NCBI GenBank assembly: GCA_937920475.1
Contig: CALEUX010000031.1
Coordinates: 1-41,271 of the forward strand
Direction: 5' to 3'
Source: an uncultured Marinilabiliaceae bacterium
Lineage (GTDB): Bacteria; Bacteroidota; Bacteroidia; Bacteroidales; Marinilabiliaceae
Length of the DNA stretch: 41,271 bases
Each line of letters starts with the position of its first letter. Positions within the stretch are counted from its first letter, which is position 1. The notes beneath the pieces are model-generated. The model did not search any database. It saw only the letters and a program-made list of their open reading frames with translations, and was not told the DNA's origin. Positions 1-8,396 of the stretch are shown here, in pieces. Made by a program: the position numbers and the translations under genes.

Positions 1-32
1 TTGAGCTATTGAACTAACAAACTCACCAGACT

Positions 33-866
33 ATGGATAAGTACCGTCTTAATAACCTGCGTTGCAGCATCAACACCACCCGAATTTACAGCACGTCATT
101 TTCGTTGGGTGTTAGATTGCTCGATAAACAATACCGCGACCATATTTACAGCATTTACGGTTTTGTTAGGTATGCCGATGAAATTGTGGATACATTTTTG
201 AATTACGACAGAACCACATTATTGAAAGAATTCCAGGAAGATACATGGAAAGCCATAGAAAGAGGCATTAGTCTTAATCCAATTCTCGACAGTTTTCAAA
301 GCACTGTTAACGAATGCCGCATCGACCATGCGCTTATTAAAGCTTTTCTTAACAGCATGGAAATGGACTTACACTATACGGCCTACAGCAAACGCGATTT
401 GGAGCAATACATATATGGGTCGGCTGAAGTGGTAGGCCTTATGTGTCTTCGTGTTTTTTATGTAAACGATGATGAAGCCTACGAAGCTTTAAAATATCCT
501 GCCCGTAAACTTGGCGAGGCGTTCCAGAAAGTAAATTTCCTGCGCGATGCCCAGGACGATTATCAAAACAAGGGACGAATTTATTTCAAAAATATTGATT
601 TTGATAATTTTACACCTCAAGCAAAACAAACCATTGAAAAAGAAATTCAGTTCGATTTTGATGAAGCTTTTAAAGGAATTGTTCAATTAAAACCTCAGGT
701 GCGGCTTGGTGTTTACCTGGCTTACCGTTATTATTTGAGGTTGTTTCATAAAATCAAAACCGCTCGCCCTGAAGCTATTTTAAAACAGCGTTATCGGGTT
801 TCTAATCCTCAAAAGGGTATTTTAATGTTTAAAGCATCGGTTAGAAATGCGGTTGGTATTTTTTGA
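33..866 (+). CDS. crtB: Phytoene/squalene synthase family protein
   Basis: The 277-aa product is a trans-isoprenyl diphosphate synthase of the phytoene/squalene synthase family, which joins two geranylgeranyl (or farnesyl) diphosphates head to head at the start of carotenoid or C30 synthesis. Both Asp-rich Mg-diphosphate motifs are visible: DEIVD near residue 49 (RYADEIVD) and DAQDD near residue 170 (NFLRDAQDDYQNKGRIYF). The length fits the compact bacterial CrtB form. The protein is expected in the cytoplasm or loosely membrane-bound. It begins 32 bases into the window, so any upstream operon partner such as a phytoene desaturase would be outside. No terminator hairpin follows; a heptamer repeat array starts 35 bp after the stop. 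Phytoene synthase is preferred over squalene synthase by size and Bacteroidota context, but substrate specificity is inferred. Confidence 0.88.
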   Translation: MDKYRLNNLRCSINTTRIYSTSFSLGVRLLDKQYRDHIYSIYGFVRYADEIVDTFLNYDRTTLLKEFQEDTWKAIERGISLNPILDSFQSTVNECRIDHALIKAFLNSMEMDLHYTAYSKRDLEQYIYGSAEVVGLMCLRVFYVNDDEAYEALKYPARKLGEAFQKVNFLRDAQDDYQNKGRIYFKNIDFDNFTPQAKQTIEKEIQFDFDEAFKGIVQLKPQVRLGVYLAYRYYLRLFHKIKTARPEAILKQRYRVSNPQKGILMFKASVRNAVGIF

Positions 867-901
867 AAATCATACAATCATCGCATCATTTACAATTAGC
901 T

Positions 902-976
902 GTTGGGTGTTAGGTGTTGGTGTTAGGTGTTAGGTTTTAGGTGTTAGCTGCTAGGAACTAAGAGCTAAGAGCTAAG
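902..976. repeat. Degenerate 7-bp tandem repeat array A
   Basis: The stretch reads as about ten successive units of seven bases (one is six) that drift gradually: GTTAGGT-like units at the left become GCTAAGA-like units at the right (gttaggt, tttaggt, gttagct, gctagga, actaaga, gctaaga). It fills the gap between the convergent crtB and XRE/S24 genes and runs into the 3' end of the latter, supplying its stop codon. Related arrays occur at 5303-5351 and 7172-7227. Confidence 0.8.
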
Positions 977-1765
977 CTTCCCCTTTATATCACTAACCTC
1001 CTGCTTAATTTCCGACAAGGTACGTACCAAATGGTCCATCTCTACACGCTCCGAAGGCAATTCAGGACTTATATAATGCACAAAATGCCAAATTTCCCTG
1101 ATATCTGAAACCTTTAACGAATAGGGTTGATATAATGGATTCAATGAAATGCAATCAATTTGCCCATCATCATTTATGCGGTTCCTGATAATTTTAAATG
1201 AAATACCATCATCTAAGGTGAGAATAATATAAGCCACGCCACTTTTTAGCAACGACCAGTCGCGTACAAACTCGCCCGTAACCCATGCACCATGAGGAAT
1301 TGGCCACATAGAGTCGCCACTTATCTGAAAAGTACGGTATTTGCGTGCTTTATCCAAAAATGGCAACCGAAACAAAGGCAGTGATTCAATATACTCAGGG
1401 TCGGCAAACCCGGTTAAATAGCCTGCTTTTGCTTTTTCGGGTACCAGCTCAATATTTTCTTCGTTATCGGCTCCAACCGTTGAAGTTAAAACCCTCAGTT
1501 TACTTCCACGAATAAAAACATCATTGCCATTTTCCAGCTCGCGAAGCTGAAATTGCGATAACCCCGACAAGTCGACACGAAGCAAGGTATCAATAGAAAT
1601 ACCGAAATAATCAGACAAACGAATCAGCATGTCCACAGGTGGTGTGGCCACACGATTTTCATAGTTGTTCAACGTGGGTCTTTTAATACCTAAAATAGCC
1701 GCCAAATCATCCTGCGTTAAACCTTTCCGCTTTCGCAACAACTTAAGATTTTCTGAAAGAAGCAT
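965..1765 (-). CDS. XRE-family regulator with S24 (LexA-like) C-terminal domain
   Basis: The 266-aa protein combines an N-terminal helix-turn-helix of the XRE/cI type (residues 5-60, with GLTQDDLAAILGIKRPTLNNYE) and a C-terminal S24/LexA-like peptidase fold (about 110-235). The putative catalytic Ser is S152 in SGDSMWP and the Lys is K191 in SFKII. An Ala-Gly pair (A114-G115) in a VPEKAKAGY context sits where LexA/cI-like proteins self-cleave. This suggests a repressor inactivated by autocleavage or by ligand, a stress or metabolic switch rather than a phage repressor, because no phage genes are nearby. A polar tail (240-266) is predicted helical. The last codons and the TAG stop lie in heptamer array A, so the C-terminus may have been reshaped by the repeat. 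The gene is divergent from the DUF1508 gene. Confidence 0.85.
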   Translation of the reverse strand: MLLSENLKLLRKRKGLTQDDLAAILGIKRPTLNNYENRVATPPVDMLIRLSDYFGISIDTLLRVDLSGLSQFQLRELENGNDVFIRGSKLRVLTSTVGADNEENIELVPEKAKAGYLTGFADPEYIESLPLFRLPFLDKARKYRTFQISGDSMWPIPHGAWVTGEFVRDWSLLKSGVAYIILTLDDGISFKIIRNRINDDGQIDCISLNPLYQPYSLKVSDIREIWHFVHYISPELPSERVEMDHLVRTLSEIKQEVSDIKGKLSS

Positions 1766-1830
1766 GATTATATTTTTATCATTTTTAAGATTATTATCAA
1801 ATCAAAAATATAAATTAATCATTCGAAAAG
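1766..1830 (-). promoter_or_regulatory. Promoter and possible operator of the XRE/S24 gene
   Basis: On the minus strand a TATTTTTG sequence (1810-1803) matches the Bacteroidota -7 consensus TAnnTTTG, about 40 bases before the ATG. Between it and the start codon lie two similar words, TTTGATAATAAT and AAATGATAAAAAT, which could be autoregulatory operator half-sites. No clear -33 TTTG is visible. The operator assignment is inference. Confidence 0.35.
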
Positions 1831-1886
1831 GAACATCTGAAAAAGTTTTTTTGTTCATAAACAGCATCAATAAAAACAATTTAACT

Positions 1887-1918
1887 CTTGACTTTTGCAA
1901 GATTTTGATGTAATTTAG
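1887..1918 (+). promoter_or_regulatory. Putative promoter of the DUF1508 gene
   Basis: TTG at 1888-1890 and TAATTTAG at 1911-1918 are separated by 20 bases, matching the Bacteroidota -33/-7 arrangement. The -7 element matches TAnnTTTG in seven of eight bases in the allowed form. Transcription would begin near 1925, giving a very short leader before the start codon. Confidence 0.4.
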
Positions 1919-1934
1919 AAAGTAAACCAATTAA

Positions 1935-2279
1935 ATGAATGCCATGATGAGATTTGTAATTTCACGCCAGGCCGGGGGTGAGTTTCAGTTTCACCTGAAG
2001 GACACAAGTGGGCGGCCGGTATTATGGAGTCCAAGGTACCCTACAAAAAAACAATGCCTGAATGGCATCGAAAACATTCGCAATTTAGCAGGACATAACG
2101 AACCTTATGTTGGAAAGTGGCAAACCGATAACGGCAGGTATATTATCAATGTTAAAAACCATGAGGGGCATCTGCTGGCTATGAGTTCTCCGTTTAACAG
2201 CAAATTTGAGTATTCAAGATTTATTGAAGAATTAAAGCAGGAGGTTAAAAACGCAGTTCAGGAGGATATCACATTTTGA
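1935..2279 (+). CDS. DUF1508 / YegP-like small protein
   Basis: The 114-aa product resembles the YegP/DUF1508 family, small proteins built of tandem copies of a beta-beta-alpha module of about 50 residues. The first copy is FVISRQAGGEFQFHLKDTSGRPVLWSPRYPTKKQCLNGIENIR (about 6-49), with its typical FQFHLKD...GRPVLWS pattern. A second, more degenerate copy follows (KWQTDNGRYIINVKNHEGHLLAMSSPFNSKFEYSRFIEELK, about 61-102). The biochemical function of the family is not established. Three in-frame ATGs lie close together (1935, 1944, 1947); the later pair would remove MNA and keep the domain whole, so the start is uncertain. The gene is divergent from the XRE/S24 regulator, which may control it, and a strong terminator follows 39 bases after the stop. 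Confidence 0.75.
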   Translation: MNAMMRFVISRQAGGEFQFHLKDTSGRPVLWSPRYPTKKQCLNGIENIRNLAGHNEPYVGKWQTDNGRYIINVKNHEGHLLAMSSPFNSKFEYSRFIEELKQEVKNAVQEDITF

Positions 2280-2318
2280 TTATCCGGAACTTTTCTTTTT
2301 GGATTTTTTTCGACTAGG

Positions 2319-2357
2319 AAAAACCCCTAAACTTTTATCACGAGTTTAGGGGTTTTT
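2319..2357. terminator. Bidirectional intrinsic terminator
   Basis: A perfect 15-bp inverted repeat (2319-2333 and 2343-2357, AAAAACCCCTAAACT and its complement) encloses a 9-base loop. A-tracts and T-tracts at the two ends make it functional in both directions. It sits between the convergent DUF1508 and abgT genes. Confidence 0.92.
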
Positions 2358-2363
2358 AATGCT

Positions 2364-3908
2364 TTACTGCCCGAAACTGGCAGGCAACTCATAATACAAT
2401 CCGGCACCGGGGCCAAGCGGAAGTCCAAGCGTTATCCATAGAATAAGTAATATACTCCACCCTACAAAAAACAAAATAGAATAAGGTATCATGGTAGAGA
2501 TAATGGTTCCCATACCGGCATTTTTGTCGTATTTCTGGAAATAGGCAATTATCAGAGCAAAAAAGCTCATCATGGGCGACACCACATTGGTTACCGAATC
2601 GCCTATGCGGTAAACGGCTTGTGAAAGTTCGGGAGAATAGCCCAACAACATAAAAATGGGTACAAATATAGGTGCCATAATGGCCCATTTGGCCGACGCA
2701 CTTCCCATAAGCATATTAACAAAGGCAGCCAATATTATAAATAGCAACATCAAAGGAATAACTCCAAGATTGGCATCAACAAGCACTTCGGCACCACTAA
2801 TGGCTAAAATAACGCCCAAATTGCTCCATTTAAAAAAAGCTACAAACTGAGCTGCAAAAAATACCAGAACAATATAATGCGCCAGAGTTTTCAGGCTTTG
2901 AGCCATGCCATTAGCCACATCACCATCGTTTTTAAACTTTCCGGTAATTGCACCATAAACAATTCCCATACTCCCGGCAATTAAAAACAAGAAACTAATA
3001 ATGCCTTTCATTACGGGAGAATTGATAAGGCTGCCATCGGGGCCTCTTAAAATCCCATCCGATGGTAATAACCCAACCAGAATTATAGCCACCCAGCTAC
3101 CCATCAGCAATAAACTCCACCTAAGGCCTTTCTTTTCCTGTTTGTTTAAAGGTTCAATGGCTTCCTGTTTCACGTCGCCATCATAGGTTCCAAAGCGGGG
3201 CTGTATTATTTTCTCTGTAATCCAGGTACCTAAAAAGGCAATTAAAAATGTTGAAACCACCATGAAATAGTAATTGGCGGTGGGATTGATTTCGTATGCC
3301 GGGTCGATAATATGAGCTGCCTCCTGCGACAATCCGGCCAAAAGCGGGTCAATAGTTCCAATTATTAGATTGGCACTGAAACCACCCGATACGCCGGCAA
3401 AAGCAGCTGCCATGCCTACGAATGGATGGCGCCCCATGGCCTGAAAAATGATACCTGCAAGCGGAATAAGCAAGACATAACCTATATCGCTGGCTGCATT
3501 GGATAAAATTCCTGAAAAAACAACTACAAAGGTAAGTATGCTTTTGGGAGCTGAAAGAACCAGTAACCGGATAAAAGCACCTATTAAACCACTGGTTTCG
3601 GCAATGCCAATACCAAGCATGGCTACCAAAACAATGCCCAATGGAGCAAAGCTTGTAAAATTGGCCACCATTTGGTCAAGAATCCTCTCCAAACCTTCTT
3701 TCGAGAGCAAATTAACAGCCGATATAGTTTCACCGGTGGCAGGGTGATTTACCTGCCAGTTGAGCCAATAGCCAACAGCCGATAAAAGCAAAACACTTAC
3801 AGCAAATAAAGCAAATAAAGTGGCCGGATGAGGCAAGGCATTTCCTCCTTTTTCAAGAAAATTCAGAAAATAATCGATAAATCGTTTTTTTTGTTTGGTC
3901 TTAGTCAT
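2364..3908 (-). CDS. abgT: AbgT-family transporter
   Basis: The 514-aa polytopic membrane protein belongs to the AbgT family, whose members import p-aminobenzoyl-glutamate (a folate breakdown product) or export sulfonamide-type antimetabolites. The N-terminus (FLNFLEKGGNALPHPATLFALFAVSVLLLS) is characteristic. Conserved segments include GIGIAETSGLIGAFIRLLV, SNAASDIGYVLLIPLAGIIF, and MLMGSASAKWAIMAPIFVPIFMLLGYSPELSQAVYRIGDSVTNVVSPMM, the family's substrate-core region. There are roughly 11-13 hydrophobic segments and the length matches the family (about 500-520 aa). It stands alone, divergent from menF, with no folate or aminobenzoyl-glutamate hydrolase gene beside it, so direction and substrate of transport cannot be decided from context. 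Confidence 0.9.
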   Translation of the reverse strand: MTKTKQKKRFIDYFLNFLEKGGNALPHPATLFALFAVSVLLLSAVGYWLNWQVNHPATGETISAVNLLSKEGLERILDQMVANFTSFAPLGIVLVAMLGIGIAETSGLIGAFIRLLVLSAPKSILTFVVVFSGILSNAASDIGYVLLIPLAGIIFQAMGRHPFVGMAAAFAGVSGGFSANLIIGTIDPLLAGLSQEAAHIIDPAYEINPTANYYFMVVSTFLIAFLGTWITEKIIQPRFGTYDGDVKQEAIEPLNKQEKKGLRWSLLLMGSWVAIILVGLLPSDGILRGPDGSLINSPVMKGIISFLFLIAGSMGIVYGAITGKFKNDGDVANGMAQSLKTLAHYIVLVFFAAQFVAFFKWSNLGVILAISGAEVLVDANLGVIPLMLLFIILAAFVNMLMGSASAKWAIMAPIFVPIFMLLGYSPELSQAVYRIGDSVTNVVSPMMSFFALIIAYFQKYDKNAGMGTIISTMIPYSILFFVGWSILLILWITLGLPLGPGAGLYYELPASFGQ

Positions 3909-3972
3909 CTATCTAAATTTTACAATTTCCATTTTCCATAAAAACCAATGGCTAAAAATACATATATCGTAC

Positions 3973-3980
3973 CTAAAGTA
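3973..3980 (-). promoter_or_regulatory. Putative -7 element for abgT
   Basis: On the minus strand TACTTTAG lies about 65 bases before the abgT start and matches the Bacteroidota TAnnTTTG element in seven of eight bases. A -33 element is not clear. Confidence 0.3.
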
Positions 3981-4061
3981 AAAAGGAAAAACCACAATAA
4001 AGACAAAAACGAATGCTTCATTCCGGTTTCATTTCACTCAACAAAACCAAACCAATTTGGT

Positions 4062-4069
4062 TATCTTTG
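4062..4069 (+). promoter_or_regulatory. Putative -7 element for menF
   Basis: TATCTTTG is an exact match to TAnnTTTG, 52 bases before the menF start codon. The expected -33 TTTG about 20 bases upstream is not obvious, so this is a moderate call. Confidence 0.45.
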
Positions 4070-4121
4070 TTTCCACCTTTAGTAATTATTTTAACAATGG
4101 CTCAGTTATAAAGTTCAGGCA

Positions 4122-5231
4122 ATGGCTAACCATATAGATACTCAAATTGATATAAGGATTAAAAAAGGCGACCGATTTTGCATATTTCATTTGCCAGGCG
4201 AAGCGAATTGCACTTTAATCGATTTTTCAGAACCACATCCCTTTTCTTATCAACCTTTTGATAACATAGATGAATTTGAAGGTTTTGCTGTAGTTCCCTT
4301 TGATGAAGCCACGACACAGGGATGGTGGTTTAAACCGGTTGATTTATGGGATATGCCTTTAAAAACCAAGGCAAAACCTGTTACAGCAAAACCATACTCC
4401 CGGCCCGACATCAGTAACGACGCAGATTTTGAAGCTTACTCAAATCAGTTTCAGGAAATGATGAAAACCCTGAAAAGCGGGGAGTTAAAGAAAGTCATTC
4501 TATCCAGAGTAATTGCTTACCAAAGTGATGCTAAAAACTACATTTCAACATTGTTTCAGCAACTATGCGCACAATATCCGGGCACTTTTGTTTACCTGTT
4601 ATCAACTCCTGAAACAGGCATTTGGATGGGTGCATCGCCTGAACTTTTGCTAAAAAAACAACATGGAACTCTGGAAACCATGTCGCTGGCCGGAACCCGA
4701 CAATTAGATGAAATGGACCCGGCGCAATGGAATGCAAAAGAACTGGAAGAACAAAATGTTGTAAGTACCTATATCGACCGTCTTTTGGATCAGGCCGGAG
4801 TAGGCAATTATAAAAAAAACGGTCCAGCCATTGCCAAAGCGGGATTGGTAACACATTTAAGAACCTCGTACCAATTCTCGGAAGAAGGCATTAAAGGTAA
4901 ACTATGTGAATTTCTTAAAAACCTTCATCCAACCCCGGCTCTGGGTGGAGAGCCTAAAGAAGCTGCTCTTGAACTCATTAAAAAAGTGGAGACCCACCCC
5001 CGGTTATTATACGGCGGTTTTATTGGCCCGGTTAACTCCAACAATATTAACCTGTTTGTAAACATCAGGTGCATGCAAATTGAAGATAAACAGGTAAAAA
5101 TATTTACAGGAGGTGGATTAACGGCCAGTTCCGATTTAGTGCAGGAGTGGAACGAAACCATTTTAAAAAGCCAGACATTATTGTCGGTTTTGAATCAAAT
5201 AGAACAGAATGAAGCAATTAGTAATAAATAG
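4122..5231 (+). CDS. menF: Isochorismate synthase (menaquinone biosynthesis)
   Basis: The 369-aa protein is a chorismate-binding-family enzyme, assigned as isochorismate synthase, which converts chorismate to isochorismate at the start of the classical menaquinone pathway. Diagnostic segments are LKKVILSRVI (about 122-131, with the general-base Lys), TGIWMGASPELLLKK, TMSLAGTRQ, HPTPALGGEPKEAA, RLLYGGFIGPV and IFTGGGLTASSDLVQEWNET near the C-terminus, which carries the Mg-binding acidic residues. The compact size is usual for Bacteroidota MenF. Assignment over anthranilate or aminodeoxychorismate synthase rests on its position directly before menD. An earlier ATG at 4096 is followed at once by a stop, so 4122 is chosen. 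Confidence 0.9.
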   Translation: MANHIDTQIDIRIKKGDRFCIFHLPGEANCTLIDFSEPHPFSYQPFDNIDEFEGFAVVPFDEATTQGWWFKPVDLWDMPLKTKAKPVTAKPYSRPDISNDADFEAYSNQFQEMMKTLKSGELKKVILSRVIAYQSDAKNYISTLFQQLCAQYPGTFVYLLSTPETGIWMGASPELLLKKQHGTLETMSLAGTRQLDEMDPAQWNAKELEEQNVVSTYIDRLLDQAGVGNYKKNGPAIAKAGLVTHLRTSYQFSEEGIKGKLCEFLKNLHPTPALGGEPKEAALELIKKVETHPRLLYGGFIGPVNSNNINLFVNIRCMQIEDKQVKIFTGGGLTASSDLVQEWNETILKSQTLLSVLNQIEQNEAISNK

Positions 5232-5302
5232 GTATTGTTTATAATAAAAGTTACTCAAACAAAAAACACCAATGGAATGTCAATTTTTTAAAGATGTAAG
5301 AG

Positions 5303-5351
5303 GTTAGAATTTAGGTGTTAGTTCCCAGGAGCTAAGAGCCAGGAGTTAAAA
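5303..5351. repeat. Degenerate 7-bp tandem repeat array B
   Basis: Seven consecutive heptamers fill part of the menF-menD gap: gttagaa, tttaggt, gttagtt, cccagga, gctaaga, gccagga, gttaaaa. They resemble array A units, and the array ends in the same AAAA...TTCTGCCTT tail as array C upstream of menB. Confidence 0.75.
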
Positions 5352-5394
5352 ATTTCTGCCTTTTAATTATTGACCTGCCACAAATTATACATTC

Positions 5395-7089
5395 ATGAAC
5401 AATTCCGTTTCGGATAAACCAGTTGTAAAAGAATTGATTGATTTATGCCACCAATATGGCATAGAAGAAGTGATTATATCGCCCGGATCGCGCAATGCGC
5501 CGTTGATTCTCTCTTTTCACGGCAGTCATTTATTCAATTGCTTAACCATTGTAGATGAGCGCAGTGCAGGTTATTTTGCATTAGGATTGGCCAGGACCCG
5601 ACAAAAACCGGTTGCCATTATATGTACCAGTGGTACAGCCGCAGTAAATTTTGCCCCAGCTGTAGCCGAAGCTTTTTACCAGCAAATACCTTTGGTGGTT
5701 ATCACTGCCGACCGCCCCACTGAATGGATTAATCAGGCCGATGGTCAAGCCATTAATCAGCAGGGAATTTACAGTAACTATATACGTCATCAATGTCAGT
5801 TGCCGGTTTCTATTAACCATGCTGATGATGCATGGTTTGTAAACAGAACCATCAACGAAGCCTTGTTAGCCGCAACAGGAATTAATCCCGGCCCGGTACA
5901 TATTAATGTGCCTTTAAGGGAGCCGCTTTACGGAAAAACAGTTTTCCCCGCCAACCCTGCCAGAAAAATCATTTCATTCCAAAGCAACCAGACTTTGGCC
6001 AATGAAGATTTGCAGATGCTTCTGGATGAAATACACCGATGCGACAGAGTAATGGTTTTAATGGGTGCTCATCATAAAGACCACCAGCTTCATGCAGCGC
6101 TTTCACTATTGGCTGATAAAGGCATTATGGTGCTAACCGAAACTTTATCGAATACCTCAAATGGCCATTTTATCAATAACATGGACAGAGTTGTGTCCAC
6201 CATCCCTGAGGATGATTACCCAATTTTCGCCCCCGATTTGCTCATAACATTTGATGTCCCGGTATTATCGAAAATGATTAAGAAAATGCTGCGAACCAGA
6301 AAACCAAAATCGCATTGGCATTTTTCAAATCGGCATGCTTTAACCGATACCTACCAAAGCCTTACCCGAAAAATAGGAGGAAATGCAGGTTTAACCATAC
6401 ATCAGATTGCTGAAAACATTATCCCCAAAAGCCGTAGGTTCACCGAAACCTGGAAAAAACGAGCCGAAGAAGCTCTTAATTTACACCATCAATACCTGAA
6501 CAGAATTGGCTGGTGCGATTTGAAACTTTTTCAGACATTAAACGCAACATCTTTCCACGACTACCAAATCCATTTAGGAAACAGCACACCGGTGAGGTAT
6601 GCGCAGTTGTTCGACTGGGACAATAGTCATACATGGTTTGCCAACCGCGGCACCAGCGGCATCGATGGTTGTGTAAGTACGGCAGCAGGCGCAGCTTATG
6701 GTTCTGAACAACCGGTTTTACTCATAGTTGGCGACTTGTCGTTTTTTTACGATTCAAACGGGCTTTGGCATAAATACCTCAAACCCAATTTTCGAATCAT
6801 CCTTATTAATAATTCAGGTGGAGGCATATTCAGGTTTTTGCCGGGTTCGAGCGAAACTGAAGAACTAGAGCAGTTTTTTGAAGTAAAACAAAATTTAAAT
6901 GCACAAGGCATTGCTCAAACATTTGGATTGAAGTATATGAGTTGTAACAACGAATTGGAGTTTAATAACGCTCTTGAAACTTTTTTTTCACCATCAGAAA
7001 AACCTATTATCTTGGAAGTATTTACACCAAATGTGGAAAATGGTGTTTTACTGAAGAATTATTTTAAATATTTAAACCGGAACTCTTGA
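5395..7089 (+). CDS. menD: 2-succinyl-5-enolpyruvyl-6-hydroxy-3-cyclohexene-1-carboxylate synthase
   Basis: The 564-aa thiamine-diphosphate enzyme adds the succinic-semialdehyde unit from 2-oxoglutarate to isochorismate (SEPHCHC synthase). MenD signatures are clear: IISPGSRNAPLILSF (about 23-37), VDERSAGYFALGLAR, ICTSGTAAVNFAPAVAEA, VVITADRPTEWINQADGQAINQ, and in the C-terminal cofactor domain GDLSFFYDSNGLW followed by INNSGGGIFRFLPG, which together form the ThDP/Mg site. Length is normal for MenD. It is the second gene of a menF-menD-menB series on the same strand, with gaps of 163 and 204 bp filled partly by heptamer arrays, so co-transcription is plausible but not assured. Confidence 0.96.
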   Translation: MNNSVSDKPVVKELIDLCHQYGIEEVIISPGSRNAPLILSFHGSHLFNCLTIVDERSAGYFALGLARTRQKPVAIICTSGTAAVNFAPAVAEAFYQQIPLVVITADRPTEWINQADGQAINQQGIYSNYIRHQCQLPVSINHADDAWFVNRTINEALLAATGINPGPVHINVPLREPLYGKTVFPANPARKIISFQSNQTLANEDLQMLLDEIHRCDRVMVLMGAHHKDHQLHAALSLLADKGIMVLTETLSNTSNGHFINNMDRVVSTIPEDDYPIFAPDLLITFDVPVLSKMIKKMLRTRKPKSHWHFSNRHALTDTYQSLTRKIGGNAGLTIHQIAENIIPKSRRFTETWKKRAEEALNLHHQYLNRIGWCDLKLFQTLNATSFHDYQIHLGNSTPVRYAQLFDWDNSHTWFANRGTSGIDGCVSTAAGAAYGSEQPVLLIVGDLSFFYDSNGLWHKYLKPNFRIILINNSGGGIFRFLPGSSETEELEQFFEVKQNLNAQGIAQTFGLKYMSCNNELEFNNALETFFSPSEKPIILEVFTPNVENGVLLKNYFKYLNRNS

Positions 7090-7171
7090 AGAATAAATCA
7101 TTAGACTGTTAGTTTATTAAATTTAAGATATTGAGACATTAACAACCTCTTGAAATGATTAACTGTTGGCT

Positions 7172-7227
7172 ACTAGGATCTTAGAGCATAGTTCTTAGAG
7201 CATAGTGCTAGGAGCTAAAAGCTTCTG
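7172..7227. repeat. Degenerate 7-bp tandem repeat array C
   Basis: Eight heptamers lie between menD and menB: actagga, tcttaga, gcatagt, tcttaga, gcatagt, gctagga, gctaaaa, gcttctg. Two of them form an exactly repeated 14-base pair (tcttaga-gcatagt), showing recent duplication. The tail TTCTGCCTT is shared with array B. Confidence 0.75.
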
Positions 7228-7293
7228 CCTTCAGCCTTCTAACTATTGGCTCGACACCATTTAACTTAAAAAACAACCATAAACATCATTTTT

Positions 7294-8109
7294 ATGCGAA
7301 ACTGGATAAAAGAAAAAGAATACCAGGATATTAAACTGGAATATTGGGAAGGTATAGCCAAAGTAACCATTAACCGGCCACGGGTGTACAATGCTTTCCG
7401 GCCCGAAACGGTTAAGGAACTCATTGAGGCTTTTGATATTTGCAGAGAGCGACAGGATGTTGGCGTAATTATTTTAACCGGTGAAGGCGATAAAGCCTTT
7501 TGTTCAGGTGGCGACCAAAACGTTAAAGGCCATGGTGGTTATATTGACGAGGGTGGCGTACCCCGATTAAATGTACTCGACTTGCACAAGCGTATCCGCT
7601 CCATGCCAAAACCAGTGGTGGCCATGGTAAATGGCTATGCCATAGGTGGTGGTCATGTTTTACATGTGGTTTGCGATTTAACCATTGCCAGCGAAAATGC
7701 GTTATTTGGCCAGAGTGGGCCAAAAGTAGGGAGCTTTGATGCCGGATTTGGTTCTTCGTACCTGGCGCGCCACGTAGGCCAGAAAAAAGCCCGCGAAATA
7801 TGGTTCCTTTGCAAACAATATTCAGCAGCCGAGGCCGAACAGATGGGCTTAGTGAATAAGGTTGTGCCATTCGACCAACTTGAAGGTGAAACCGTTGAGT
7901 GGTGCAAAATCATGCTGCAACGAAGCCCCATGGCACTGCGCATGATAAAACGCGGTCTCAACGCCGAGCTCGATGGCCAAACCGGCATTATGGAGCTGGC
8001 AGGTGATGCCACACTAATGTTTTACCTGATGGAAGAGGCTCAGGAAGGGCGTAATGCATTTCTGGAAAAAAGGGCTCCCGACTTTAAGAAGTTTCCTAAA
8101 TTTCCTTGA
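7294..8109 (+). CDS. menB: 1,4-dihydroxy-2-naphthoyl-CoA synthase
   Basis: The 271-aa crotonase-fold enzyme closes the second ring of the naphthoquinone by intramolecular Claisen condensation of o-succinylbenzoyl-CoA. Family-defining segments are [11 protein letters not shown] (about 70-80, oxyanion-hole region), [18 protein letters not shown], and [36 protein letters not shown] (about 138-172), which separates MenB from other enoyl-CoA hydratases. The C-terminal [15 protein letters not shown] ending is typical. Length is standard. menC, menE and menA, which often accompany menB in Bacteroidota, are not in the window; the series ends here with a terminator. Confidence 0.96.
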   Translation: MRNWIKEKEYQDIKLEYWEGIAKVTINRPRVYNAFRPETVKELIEAFDICRERQDVGVIILTGEGDKAFCSGGDQNVKGHGGYIDEGGVPRLNVLDLHKRIRSMPKPVVAMVNGYAIGGGHVLHVVCDLTIASENALFGQSGPKVGSFDAGFGSSYLARHVGQKKAREIWFLCKQYSAAEAEQMGLVNKVVPFDQLEGETVEWCKIMLQRSPMALRMIKRGLNAELDGQTGIMELAGDATLMFYLMEEAQEGRNAFLEKRAPDFKKFPKFP

Positions 8110-8137
8110 ATTTCTTAAACTGCACTACTATCAAACT

Positions 8138-8176
8138 AAAGCGGAGGATATACAGCGGAATTTCCTCCGCTTTTTT
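8138..8176 (+). terminator. Intrinsic terminator after menB
   Basis: AAAGCGGAGGA (8138-8148) pairs with TCCTCCGCTTT (8163 onward) to form an 11-bp stem, followed by a run of six T. It closes the menF-menD-menB series. The following 220 bases up to the next gene are very AT-rich and contain no other recognisable gene. Confidence 0.9.
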
Positions 8177-8396
8177 AATTCAATTTGTATTTAACAATTT
8201 AAATTGACAAACAGAATAAAATTAGTTATGAATTAATGTTTTTTATTGATTAAAATTAAGCATTCTATACTATTATCATCAAAAAAAAAATAAATATTTA
8301 TAGTATTAATTCAAATAAACAATTAATTAAGTAATCAAATAATTAAATTATATATTAAGATAACAATTATTCAATTGCAACTAAACCCAAACCCTT

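Noticed and set aside
902-976. Possibility that the heptamer arrays are a CRISPR array
   Set aside because: Units are seven bases with no spacers and no cas genes nearby.
965-1765. Possibility that the XRE/S24 gene marks a prophage
   Set aside because: No integrase, structural or lysis genes are present and the neighbours are housekeeping genes.
1665-1913. 82-aa plus-strand frame over the start of the XRE gene
   Set aside because: It overlaps a clear regulator gene and its promoter region, and has a low-complexity Lys/Asn/Ile-rich translation.
7523-8012. Minus-strand open frames of 115 and 119 aa opposite menB
   Set aside because: They lie fully within menB and are explained by its codon pattern.
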